DNA of 5,392 nucleotides from Nitrospirales bacterium (GCA_020846375.1 JADLDZ010000235.1:1-5392), one strand, 5' to 3'. Shown: positions 1 through 5,392, counted from the first letter of the stretch. Numbers and translations: made by a program. Notes: generated by a model from the letters alone, not told the origin.

Positions 1-6
1 AGGAGG
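1..6 (+). promoter_or_regulatory. Ribosome binding site of dsrJ
   Basis: AGGAGG, a perfect Shine-Dalgarno core, ends nine bases before the ATG at 16. It supports that start. The promoter of the operon is not in the window and is expected far upstream, ahead of genes before dsrJ. Confidence 0.85.
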
Positions 7-15
7 AAACCGAAA

Positions 16-417
16 ATGTATGACAGCGGCAAGATATTGATCGGACTGGTCGTTTTCATCGGCATCGTGGCGTTCCCGTTTCTCTATAACATAGGGACCG
101 CCGTCGGGAAGCCGGAGCCCAGGCTCGATACCCCCGCCATTCTCGAGATGGGTGACAAGAAGCAGTGTGTGGAATCGAAGGAGTTCATGAGGGCGGAGCA
201 TATGCGGCTGCTGAATGAATGGAGGGATGCGGCCGTGCGCGACGGAAACAGGCTGTATACCGGCAAGAACGGGATGAAGTTCGATATCAGCCTCCAGAAT
301 ACCTGCATGAAATGCCATTCCAACAAGCAGGAGTTCTGTGACAGGTGCCACACCTACGTGGACGTGAAGCCGTATTGCTGGGACTGTCATGTCGCACCGA
401 AGGAGAACGGCCTATGA
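16..417 (+). CDS. dsrJ: DsrJ, tri-haem cytochrome c subunit of the DsrMKJOP complex
   Basis: This 133-residue protein is the periplasmic cytochrome c of the DsrMKJOP sulfur-metabolism redox complex. Residues 6-26 form one hydrophobic helix with no clear cleavage site, so it is probably an uncleaved signal anchor that leaves the rest in the periplasm. Three haem-binding CxxCH motifs are visible: CMKCH (97-101), CDRCH (108-112) and CWDCH (121-125). A fourth cysteine, Cys51 in KKQCVES, is not part of a haem motif; in characterised DsrJ a cysteine at this kind of position is the proposed axial ligand of an unusual His/Cys haem. The stretch around residues 57-72 (FMRAEHMRLLNEWRDA) strongly resembles DsrJ of sulfate reducers as I remember it. 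Length is normal for the family. The stop overlaps the dsrO start (ATGA). Identification rests on the motifs, the anchor and the dsrO-dsrP order downstream. Confidence 0.94.
   Translation: MYDSGKILIGLVVFIGIVAFPFLYNIGTAVGKPEPRLDTPAILEMGDKKQCVESKEFMRAEHMRLLNEWRDAAVRDGNRLYTGKNGMKFDISLQNTCMKCHSNKQEFCDRCHTYVDVKPYCWDCHVAPKENGL
400..405 (+). promoter_or_regulatory. Ribosome binding site that sets the dsrO start
   Basis: AAGGAG lies eight bases before the ATG at 414. It decides the start of dsrO: the reading frame is open back to an ATG at 345, but that start has no such site, lies deep inside dsrJ, and would put 23 non-signal residues in front of the Tat signal. A further ATG at 420 would be two codons downstream and cannot be excluded. 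Confidence 0.75.
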
Positions 418-1226
418 GCATGGAGAGAAGGAATTTTCTGAAGCTGGCGGGAATCTCCGCCCTGTTGGGGATCGGGGGCGCCTCGGTGGCGGGCCTCGGC
501 AGAAAGGGTGCCGAGGCCTCGCAGATGGAGCCGGGTCCCAACGCCCTGACGGCAAAGAGGTGGGGCTTTGTAGTGGACATGAGCAAGTTCAGGACGCAGG
601 CAGACATCGACAGGGTGGTCCATGCCTGCCACAGCATCCACAACGTCCCTGACTTCGGCAAGGATTCTCCCCATGAGGTCAAGTGGATCTGGACGGATGC
701 CTATGAACATGTCTTTCCGGGCAATGAGGATGAATATACTCCCCACACGCTGAAGGAGATGCCCTTTCTGGTATTCTGCAACCACTGTGCAAAGCCCGCA
801 TGCGTACGGGTCTGCCCCACCAAGGCCACCTTCAAGAGGAAGGACGGCATCGTGATGATGGACATGCACCGCTGTATCGGCTGCAGGTTCTGTATGGCGG
901 CGTGCCCTTTCGGCGCGAGGAGCTTCAACTTCCGTGACCCGAGGCCCGGCATCAGGGAGCCGAGCCCTGAGTTCCCCACGAGGACCAAGGGAGTCGTGGA
1001 GAAGTGCACTGCCTGCTACGAGCGCCTTGCAGTGGGCAAGATGCCCGCCTGTGCGGAGCAGTCCAACGGAGGCATCGTCTTCGGCGACCTGGAAGACCCT
1101 CACTCGGAGGTCAGGAAGCTCATCGCCTCCCACTACACCATACGCCGGAAGCCCGAGCTCGGCACCATGCCCAGCATTTACTATATCATCAGGAGCAACG
1201 GGACAGGAGGTGCGGAACATGCTTGA
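414..1226 (+). CDS. dsrO: DsrO, Tat-exported periplasmic iron-sulfur subunit of DsrMKJOP
   Basis: This 270-residue ferredoxin-like protein passes electrons between DsrJ or other periplasmic carriers and the membrane subunit DsrP. The N-terminus is a textbook twin-arginine signal: RRNFLK at 5-10, a hydrophobic stretch at about 11-29 and an AEA site at 33-35 (likely cleavage before Ser36), so it is exported folded with its clusters. Cysteines fall into CNHCAKPACVRVC (122, 125, 130, 134), CIGCRFCMAAC (154, 157, 160, 164), CTAC plus a distant Cys (198, 201, 213), and a single Cys72 in HACH. That is 12 in total, which fits three [4Fe-4S] clusters. Compared with four-cluster relatives such as DmsB or NrfC, the first three cysteines of motif 1 and the last of motif 4 are missing. 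The gene overlaps dsrJ by 4 bases and dsrP by 8, as expected for co-translated partners. Confidence 0.94.
   Translation: MSMERRNFLKLAGISALLGIGGASVAGLGRKGAEASQMEPGPNALTAKRWGFVVDMSKFRTQADIDRVVHACHSIHNVPDFGKDSPHEVKWIWTDAYEHVFPGNEDEYTPHTLKEMPFLVFCNHCAKPACVRVCPTKATFKRKDGIVMMDMHRCIGCRFCMAACPFGARSFNFRDPRPGIREPSPEFPTRTKGVVEKCTACYERLAVGKMPACAEQSNGGIVFGDLEDPHSEVRKLIASHYTIRRKPELGTMPSIYYIIRSNGTGGAEHA
1205..1210 (+). promoter_or_regulatory. Ribosome binding site that sets the dsrP start
   Basis: AGGAGG, inside the end of dsrO, ends eight bases before the ATG at 1219. It decides the dsrP start: the frame is open back to 934, but the extra 95 residues are a low-complexity Ser/Pro/Arg-rich out-of-frame reading of dsrO with no family resemblance. 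Confidence 0.85.
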
Positions 1227-2376
1227 GAAGGCGCTCTCGGGGAGTAAAAGATACTGGACATGGATAGTCTTCCTGCTCGCCCTCGCGGGGGTCGGCACAA
1301 TCGCCTACCTCTATCAATTCACCCACGGCCTGGGCATCACCGGCCTGAGCAGGGATGTGACCTGGGGCTTCTATATCGCCCAGTTCACCTATCTGGTGGG
1401 AGTCGCGGCGTCCGCGGTGATGCTGGTCATCCCCTATTACCTGCACCACTACAAGAAATTCGGCAGAATCCTCATCCTCGGGGAGTTCCTGGCCATCGCC
1501 GCCGTTATCATGTGCATCCTGTTCATCTTCGTCGACCTCGGGCAGCCCATGCGGGTGATGAATGTCATGCTGTACCCGACGCCGAACTCCATCATGTTCT
1601 GGGATATGGTCGTTCTTCTCGGCTATCTCACCCTCAATCTGGTGATCGGATGGACCACCCTCGGCGCGGAGCGGAAGGAGGTGCCTCCCCCTGCGTGGGT
1701 GAAGCCTCTCATCTATCTCTCCATCCCCTGGGCCGCCAGCATCCATACCGTTACCGCGTTCCTGTATGCGGGTCTGCCGGGAAGGCACCTCTGGCTCACC
1801 GCCATCATGGCTGCGCGCTTCCTCTCCTCGGCGTTTGCCGCGGGCCCTGCCCTGCTCATCCTCCTTGCCCTGATCGTGAGGAAAGTGAGCAAATTCGATC
1901 CCGGGACCGAGGCGATCCAGTCCCTGGCGAAGATCGTGACCTACGCCATGATCATCAACGTATTCTTCTTCCTGCTCGAGGTTTTCACCGCCTTCTACAG
2001 CAATATCCCGGGCCATATGGCGCCTCTCAAGTACCTCTTCGTGGGTCTGGAGGGACACACGAAGCTCGTCCCCTGGATGTGGGCTGCCGCCATCCTCGCG
2101 TTTGTGGGCATCGGACTGCTCCTTTTCCCTCACCTGAGGAGGAACGAGGGCATCCTCGCCATCGCCCTCGTGGCGGTCTTCCTCTCCACCTGGATCGACA
2201 AGGGCATGGGCCTGGTGGTGGGCGGTTTCATCCCCAACCCCTTCGAGAGGGTGGTGGAGTATGCCCCCACTGCACCGGAGCTGCTCATCACCATGGGCGT
2301 GTACGCCGTCGGGTTCCTGGTGCTGACGGTGCTGTATAAAGTAGCGGTTTCGGTCAAGGAAGAGATCGGGGTGTAA
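1219..2376 (+). CDS. dsrP: DsrP, NrfD/PsrC-like integral membrane subunit of DsrMKJOP
   Basis: This 385-residue protein is the quinone-interacting membrane subunit that pairs with DsrO, as NrfD pairs with NrfC. About ten hydrophobic segments can be picked out, near residues 13-33, 52-75, 85-107, 129-149, 164-184, 193-220, 236-258, 283-304, 311-327 and 354-378. This matches the usual topology and length of the family. Recognisable stretches include GLGITGLSRDVTWGFYIAQF (37-56) and VDLGQP (105-110) followed by LYPTPNSIMFWD, which I know from DsrP of sulfate reducers. The start at 1219 gives the expected MLEKALSGS N-terminus and has a strong ribosome binding site. It is the last gene of the operon; the stop is followed after 35 bases by a terminator. 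Whether it only exchanges electrons with menaquinone or also moves protons cannot be read from the sequence. Confidence 0.94.
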   Translation: MLEKALSGSKRYWTWIVFLLALAGVGTIAYLYQFTHGLGITGLSRDVTWGFYIAQFTYLVGVAASAVMLVIPYYLHHYKKFGRILILGEFLAIAAVIMCILFIFVDLGQPMRVMNVMLYPTPNSIMFWDMVVLLGYLTLNLVIGWTTLGAERKEVPPPAWVKPLIYLSIPWAASIHTVTAFLYAGLPGRHLWLTAIMAARFLSSAFAAGPALLILLALIVRKVSKFDPGTEAIQSLAKIVTYAMIINVFFFLLEVFTAFYSNIPGHMAPLKYLFVGLEGHTKLVPWMWAAAILAFVGIGLLLFPHLRRNEGILAIALVAVFLSTWIDKGMGLVVGGFIPNPFERVVEYAPTAPELLITMGVYAVGFLVLTVLYKVAVSVKEEIGV

Positions 2377-2411
2377 CGCACCTCTCCTCAGGAAGCCGCC
2401 CGAAAGCCGGA

Positions 2412-2454
2412 AAGAGAGCCCATCTCCCCATAGGGATGGGCTCTCTTCTTTTTC
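2412..2454 (+). terminator. Intrinsic terminator of the dsr operon
   Basis: The arm at 2412-2424 (AAGAGAGCCCATC) is perfectly complementary to 2435-2447. One T-G and one C-G pair extend the stem to 15 bp and leave a six-base loop at 2427-2432. TTCTTTTTC (2446-2454) follows on the + strand. This is a convincing Rho-independent terminator 35 bases after the dsrP stop. On the - strand the same hairpin ends in CTCTTTCC, a poor T-tract, so it may stop the convergent gene only weakly. Confidence 0.9.
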
Positions 2455-2468
2455 AGCGGGCGCCCCTT

Positions 2469-2498
2469 CCGGCGCTGCCGCTCCGGGTGGCAGGCCGG
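2469..2498. other. GC-rich hairpin between the convergent genes
   Basis: CCGGC and CTGCC (2469-2473 and 2475-2479) pair with GGCAG and GCCGG (2489-2493 and 2494-2498), giving ten pairs with one bulged base at 2474 and a nine-base loop. On the + strand it is followed by a mixed T-rich stretch (CTCTTTCATTGTTTT), so it could be a back-up terminator. On the - strand it comes just after the stop codon of the sensor gene but lacks a T-tract. It may also only protect a 3' end. Confidence 0.5.
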
Positions 2499-2503
2499 CT
2501 CTT

Positions 2504-5023
2504 TCATTGTTTTGTTGCTCCGCTCCCTCCTCCCCCGGGCAGGAGATAGCGTGCACTCTCCTGTGCGGGCATCGGCTTTCCGAGGAGATACCCCTGTGCC
2601 TCGTTGCATCCGCGGGAGCGCAGGAAGGAGAGCTGCTCCTCTGTTTCCACGCCTTCGGCGGTCACCTTCAGCTTCATGCTGTGCGCCATGGCGATCACCG
2701 CATCGACAATCGCTTTGTCATCAGGGTCGCCCGGGAGCCCGGAGATGAAAGATTGATCGATCTTGAGTTTCTGAATAGGCATCTTCTTCAGGTAGCTTAG
2801 TGAGGAGTACCCCGTTCCGAAATCATCGATGGATATCCTGATTCCCTCATCTTTCAGTCGATGCAGCAGTGTAACGGTATGGTCCATATCTCTCATGGCG
2901 GTGCCTTCGGTGATCTCGAGCTCCAGCCACCACGGGCTCAGCCCTGTTCTGTGTACGGCATGCATGACCATCTCCATGAGGTCCGGCTTCGAGAACTGGC
3001 GGGCGGAAAGATTGACCGATACGCAGAGGGGAGGGTATCCCGCGTCCTGCCACGCCCTGTTCTGCGCGCAAGTGGTCTGCAGGACCCATTCCCCCATGGG
3101 GATGATGAGGCCCATCTCTTCGGCGAGGGAGATGAATTTATCCGGCCCGAGCAGCCCCAGTTCCGGGTGCTGCCACCGTACCAGGGCCTCGACGCAGACG
3201 ACCTTTCCGGTGGCGATATCGACCTGGGGCTGGTAATGCACCACCAGTTCTTTCCGGTCGAGGATCCGGCGCAGCCTGTTTTCGAGCCGCATGCGTTTCA
3301 GGCTCCTGCTGTTGATGGAGGGGTTGTAGAACTGGTAATGGCTCCGTCCCTGTTCCTTTGCATGGTACAGGGCGATATCGGCGTATTTGAGCAGCGTTTC
3401 CGCATCCTCGCCGTCAGGGGGGGAAATGCTGATGCCGACGCTGACGGCGATGAAGAGCTCGATCCCGCCGACTGTAAAGGGCTGCTGAAATTCCTCGATG
3501 ATCTTCTGCGCAATCCTGGCCGCATCTTCCGCGAGGGCGATATGCGGCAAGAGGATGGTGAAAGTATCCCCGCCGATGCGGGCGACGGTGTCGGTCTCTC
3601 GCATACAGGTCCTCAGGCGTTCGGCAACCGCCACGAGAAGCGCATCCCCCATGCTGTGGCCGAAGGTGTCGTTGACGGACTTGAACTGGTCGAGGTCGAG
3701 GAGCAGCACCGCCAGCTTCTCCCCTGAGCGCTGCGTATGGGCGAGTTCGAGGGTGATATACTCCACAAACAGGGTCTTGTTCGGCAGCCCGGTGAGGATA
3801 TCATGGTATGCCTGGTGGTGCAGCGTCTCTTCCATCTGTTTCCGTCCGGTGATGTCGCGGGCGATACCGGTCATGCCGATGACCGCTCCCTCCTCATTGA
3901 GGACCGGGGTCTTGATCACCTCGAGCCATTTTTTTTCCCCCTTCCTGTCCACCAGCAGCTCCTCGAACTGCCGGCGTTTGCCGGAGGTCATCACCTCCTC
4001 ATCATCGGCCCGGTACTTCCTGGCCGCTTCCTCGGGCCAGATGTCGAAGTCTGTCTTGCTTGCAAGCTCCTCGGGTTTCATGCCGCAGGTTGTACCGAAG
4101 GCCTCGTTGACCGCCACGAACCGGTTCTCCCTGTCCTTCAGCCAGGCGATGTCGGGAATGGTACTCAGGATCGCCCTCTGCTGCCGCTCCCTCTCCCGCA
4201 GCGCCCGTTCCATGAGCCTGCGTTCGGTAACATTGCGTATGGTGCAGTGAAAGGCTTTCTCCCGGCTCACCAGGTAGATATCCGCGATGACCCGGCGGCC
4301 GTCCTTTGTCCTGAGCACGATGTCCTCGTAACAGAGATACCCCTTGTCCTCCAGCTCCGAGAGGACCGCCGGCCCGATCGCACCGGCGGCGAGCACCCCG
4401 ATCTCCGGCAGGCTCTTCCCTATGAGCTCCTCTTGCAGGTGGCCCAGCATATCGGCAACGTGCGGATTGACATGGGTGATACGCCCGGTATTCGGGTCGA
4501 GCAGGACAATCCCGTCCTTTGCCGTTTCGAAGAGCTTTCGGTAGAGCTCCTCGGAGGCCCGCAGCATCTCCCCGGTTTTCCTGAGATCGGTTATCTCCTC
4601 ACAGGTCATTAAAAACATTGCCGCGCCTCCTGCTCTCCCCAGGGGGCGGATGAATTCCTTCATCCAGAGGACGGTCCCGTCCTTCCGCGTGCTGCGAAGC
4701 TCGCATTGCATCACCCGTGCGGGTTCTTGGAGGCATACGGTGATCTGTTGCTCCACGACCTTCCTGTCCTCCTCATGGATGATAGTGTTCACCGGCTCCC
4801 CTATCAGCTCCCCCGGAGAGTATCCGAGTTGAGCGGTCCCGAACTTGTTGATGGTTTGGATTCTTCCGAATCTGTCGATGGTAAGGACCACGAGGGGAGT
4901 TTCATCATACAGGGTACGGAAAAGCAGGGTCTCGTTAAGGCCCACCTGTTTTGACTCCCTGCCGCTCAATGCGGGTGCGCTCATCTCTTTGCGGTGAAGG
5001 TCTGAATGAATGTCTCTTTCCAT
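2504..5023 (-). CDS. Triple-PAS GGDEF-EAL cyclic-di-GMP sensor protein
   Basis: This 839-residue protein senses a signal through PAS domains and makes or breaks down cyclic di-GMP. No signal peptide or membrane helix is visible, so it should be cytoplasmic. Three PAS/PAC units lie at about 30-148, 153-270 and 280-396; their ligands are unknown. The GGDEF domain (about 400-565) starts with DILTGLPN and keeps the expected Asp443, Asn451 and Asp460, but the signature reads GGDTF (484-488) with Thr for the usual Glu. An RETD inhibitory-site motif stands at 475-478, five residues ahead. The EAL domain (about 575-828) looks catalytically complete: EAL (612-614), NLSARQF, ELEITE (701-706), DDFGTGYSSL (from 733), LKID (753-756), AEGVE (789-793) and QGYLLGKP. 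It is therefore most likely a phosphodiesterase whose GGDEF part is active, weak or only a GTP sensor. It converges on the dsr operon and has its own leader. Start choice rests on the Shine-Dalgarno site. Confidence 0.93.
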   Translation of the reverse strand: MERDIHSDLHRKEMSAPALSGRESKQVGLNETLLFRTLYDETPLVVLTIDRFGRIQTINKFGTAQLGYSPGELIGEPVNTIIHEEDRKVVEQQITVCLQEPARVMQCELRSTRKDGTVLWMKEFIRPLGRAGGAAMFLMTCEEITDLRKTGEMLRASEELYRKLFETAKDGIVLLDPNTGRITHVNPHVADMLGHLQEELIGKSLPEIGVLAAGAIGPAVLSELEDKGYLCYEDIVLRTKDGRRVIADIYLVSREKAFHCTIRNVTERRLMERALRERERQQRAILSTIPDIAWLKDRENRFVAVNEAFGTTCGMKPEELASKTDFDIWPEEAARKYRADDEEVMTSGKRRQFEELLVDRKGEKKWLEVIKTPVLNEEGAVIGMTGIARDITGRKQMEETLHHQAYHDILTGLPNKTLFVEYITLELAHTQRSGEKLAVLLLDLDQFKSVNDTFGHSMGDALLVAVAERLRTCMRETDTVARIGGDTFTILLPHIALAEDAARIAQKIIEEFQQPFTVGGIELFIAVSVGISISPPDGEDAETLLKYADIALYHAKEQGRSHYQFYNPSINSRSLKRMRLENRLRRILDRKELVVHYQPQVDIATGKVVCVEALVRWQHPELGLLGPDKFISLAEEMGLIIPMGEWVLQTTCAQNRAWQDAGYPPLCVSVNLSARQFSKPDLMEMVMHAVHRTGLSPWWLELEITEGTAMRDMDHTVTLLHRLKDEGIRISIDDFGTGYSSLSYLKKMPIQKLKIDQSFISGLPGDPDDKAIVDAVIAMAHSMKLKVTAEGVETEEQLSFLRSRGCNEAQGYLLGKPMPAQESARYLLPGGGGSGATKQ

Positions 5024-5030
5024 AGGACTG

Positions 5031-5040
5031 TCTCCTCCTT
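5031..5040 (-). promoter_or_regulatory. Ribosome binding site of the PAS-GGDEF-EAL gene
   Basis: Read on the - strand this is AAGGAGGAGA, with the AAGGAGG part ending ten bases before the ATG at 5023. It supports that start over a second in-frame ATG thirteen codons downstream, which has no well-spaced site. Confidence 0.8.
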
Positions 5041-5056
5041 TTTATTGTTTTGCTGC

Positions 5057-5090
5057 GGGAGCATGTCGCAGGCGTATGCGGCATGCTCCC
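5057..5090. other. 14-bp dyad / leader hairpin upstream of the PAS-GGDEF-EAL gene
   Basis: GGGAGCATGTCGCA (5057-5070) pairs with TGCGGCATGCTCCC (5077-5090) around a six-base loop. Thirteen pairs are Watson-Crick and one (5066 with 5081) is T-G on the + strand or A-C on the - strand. It lies 16 bases upstream of the Shine-Dalgarno site of the - strand gene, followed on that strand by an A-rich stretch rather than a T-tract, so it is not an ordinary terminator. It could be an mRNA leader hairpin or a binding site for a dimeric regulator. It does not match any riboswitch that I recognise, including the c-di-GMP classes. Confidence 0.6.
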
Positions 5091-5142
5091 CCCTTGGGCA
5101 CGCACGGTGTGGCGCCGCTGTATTGCTACCCCTTCGTAACTG

Positions 5143-5264
5143 TAGAATGAGACAGAGTGAGACAGAATAAAACAAGGCAAAACAGAAAGGAGAAAAACAA
5201 CAGTTCTTTCTCTGTCTTATCCTGCCCCTCCCTTTTTCATTCTGCTCCACTCTGTCTCATTCTA
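5143..5264. repeat. Inverted repeat with 17-bp perfect arms, extendable to 45-base arms
   Basis: TAGAATGAGACAGAGTG (5143-5159) is the exact reverse complement of 5248-5264. If the pairing is continued inward without gaps to 5187 and 5220, 33 of 45 positions are Watson-Crick pairs. Nine more would be G-U pairs in a transcript of the - strand (A/C mismatches on the + strand), leaving three mismatches (5161, 5173, 5178). The central part to 5219 is unpaired. It sits about 120 bases upstream of the sensor gene's start codon and could be a structured leader, a palindromic mobile repeat of MITE type with TA at both ends, or a chance result of the 10-bp repeat units in opposite orientations. Confidence 0.85.
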
Positions 5265-5291
5265 TCTCTTTGTGCCTTTGTTCTGTCCCTT
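5148..5291. repeat. Degenerate 10-bp tandem repeat in two orientations
   Basis: On the left, units of ten bases follow each other: TGAGACAGAG (5148), TGAGACAGAA (5158), TAAAACAAGG (5168) and CAAAACAGAA (5178). On the right, the inverse unit recurs with the same period: TCTGTCTTAT (5211), CCTGCCCCTC (5221), CCTTTTTCAT (5231), TCTGCTCCAC (5241), TCTGTCTCAT (5251), TCTATCTCTT (5261) and TGTGCCTTTG (5271), with TCTGTCCCTT one base out of step at 5282. The left half is purine-rich and the right half pyrimidine-rich on the + strand. The right-hand series runs past the inverted repeat, so the two structures are related but not identical. Short reading frames across it are low-complexity and change frame each unit, so it is not coding. 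Confidence 0.7.
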
Positions 5292-5392
5292 CTGGAGCAG
5301 GGATGGCGAGTGGTAAGGAAAGAATGGTATAGTCATGCAGGCAGGTAGTATCAGACCGGCAGGGGAGGAAGAGTTTCCGGTGAGGGGAAAAG
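5292..5392 (+). promoter_or_regulatory. Possible weak promoter and start region of a gene beyond the window
   Basis: TGGTATAGT at 5325-5333 resembles an extended -10 element (TG, one base, then a hexamer one base from TATAAT), but no -35 box is seen. AGGGGAGGAA at 5361-5370 resembles a Shine-Dalgarno site, and a GTG at 5380 follows at a plausible distance. Only four codons of that frame are in the window, so no gene is called. The rest of this stretch shows nothing I recognise. Confidence 0.25.

Noticed and set aside
387..1298. 303-residue open frame on the - strand opposite dsrO
   Set aside because: Antisense shadow of dsrO; no family resemblance.
1189..2556. 455-residue open frame on the - strand opposite dsrP
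   Set aside because: It mirrors the codon pattern of dsrP, is rich in charged residues and His/Gly without any recognisable domain, and dsrP is certain on the other strand.
2861..4612. Long + strand open frames (288, 250 and 291 residues) opposite the PAS-GGDEF-EAL gene
   Set aside because: They are antisense to a gene with clear domains throughout, and show no motif or good ribosome binding site.
5109..5129. Sigma-54-like promoter (TGGC ... TTGC) on the + strand
   Set aside because: The GG and GC elements are 12 bases apart instead of the required 10.
4935..5250. Two - strand open frames of 81 and 89 residues running from the intergenic repeats into the sensor gene
   Set aside because: They cross the 10-bp repeats in low-complexity sequence and overlap the sensor gene start in the wrong frame.
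5143..5291. CRISPR array
   Set aside because: The repeats are only about 10 bp, degenerate, contiguous and in both orientations, with no spacers.
5286..5303. Small hairpin TCCCT / AGGGA
   Set aside because: A five-base stem with no T-tract; too weak to distinguish from chance.
5157..5348. 63-residue + strand open frame with a hydrophobic Leu/Ser/Cys stretch
   Set aside because: Its sequence is produced by the 10-bp repeat, there is no clear ribosome binding site, and the composition is not that of a real small membrane protein.

Overview
The window holds the last three genes of a dsrMKJOP-type operon on the + strand (dsrJ, dsrO, dsrP, 16-2376), a strong intrinsic terminator, a long convergent gene on the - strand for a soluble triple-PAS, GGDEF and EAL cyclic-di-GMP protein (2504-5023), and a 370-base intergenic region (5024-5392) rich in inverted and short tandem repeats. 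DsrMKJOP is the membrane redox complex of dissimilatory sulfur metabolism. The DsrJ, DsrO and DsrP proteins look closest to those of sulfate- and sulfite-reducing bacteria (Desulfobacterota or Nitrospirota), but the phylum cannot be fixed from this window and some sulfur oxidisers carry the same genes. The DNA looks moderately GC-rich and each gene has a good Shine-Dalgarno site.

Region 1 (1-2376): the window opens on the ribosome binding site of dsrJ, so dsrM and dsrK would be expected just upstream, outside it. dsrJ and dsrO overlap by 4 bases and dsrO and dsrP by 8, so the three are probably translationally coupled. DsrJ is a membrane-anchored tri-haem cytochrome c facing the periplasm. 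DsrO is a Tat-exported iron-sulfur protein with exactly 12 cysteines, enough for three [4Fe-4S] clusters. DsrP is an NrfD-like quinone-interacting membrane subunit. Together they form the periplasmic and quinone-side half of the complex, which is thought to link the menaquinone pool and periplasmic redox carriers to the cytoplasmic DsrMK part and the DsrC trisulfide.

Region 2 (2377-2503): a 13-bp perfect stem, extendable to 15 bp, followed by a T-rich tail ends the dsr operon. A second GC-rich hairpin lies between it and the stop codon of the convergent gene.

Region 3 (2504-5023, - strand): an 839-residue sensor with three PAS domains, a GGDEF domain with the variant motif GGDTF and an intact-looking EAL domain. 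No membrane segment is visible, so it is probably a cytoplasmic sensor that makes or degrades c-di-GMP. Its only visible link to the dsr genes is adjacency.

Region 4 (5024-5392): no convincing gene. It contains a 14-bp dyad just upstream of the sensor gene's Shine-Dalgarno site, then an inverted repeat with 17-bp perfect arms, extendable to 45-base arms if read as a - strand RNA. A degenerate 10-bp repeat (consensus TGAGACAGAA, inverted TCTGTCTCAT) runs through the same stretch. The last 100 bases carry only a weak promoter-like motif and a Shine-Dalgarno-like run pointing out of the window. This repeat region is the least ordinary part of the window; I see no clearly new multi-gene system.
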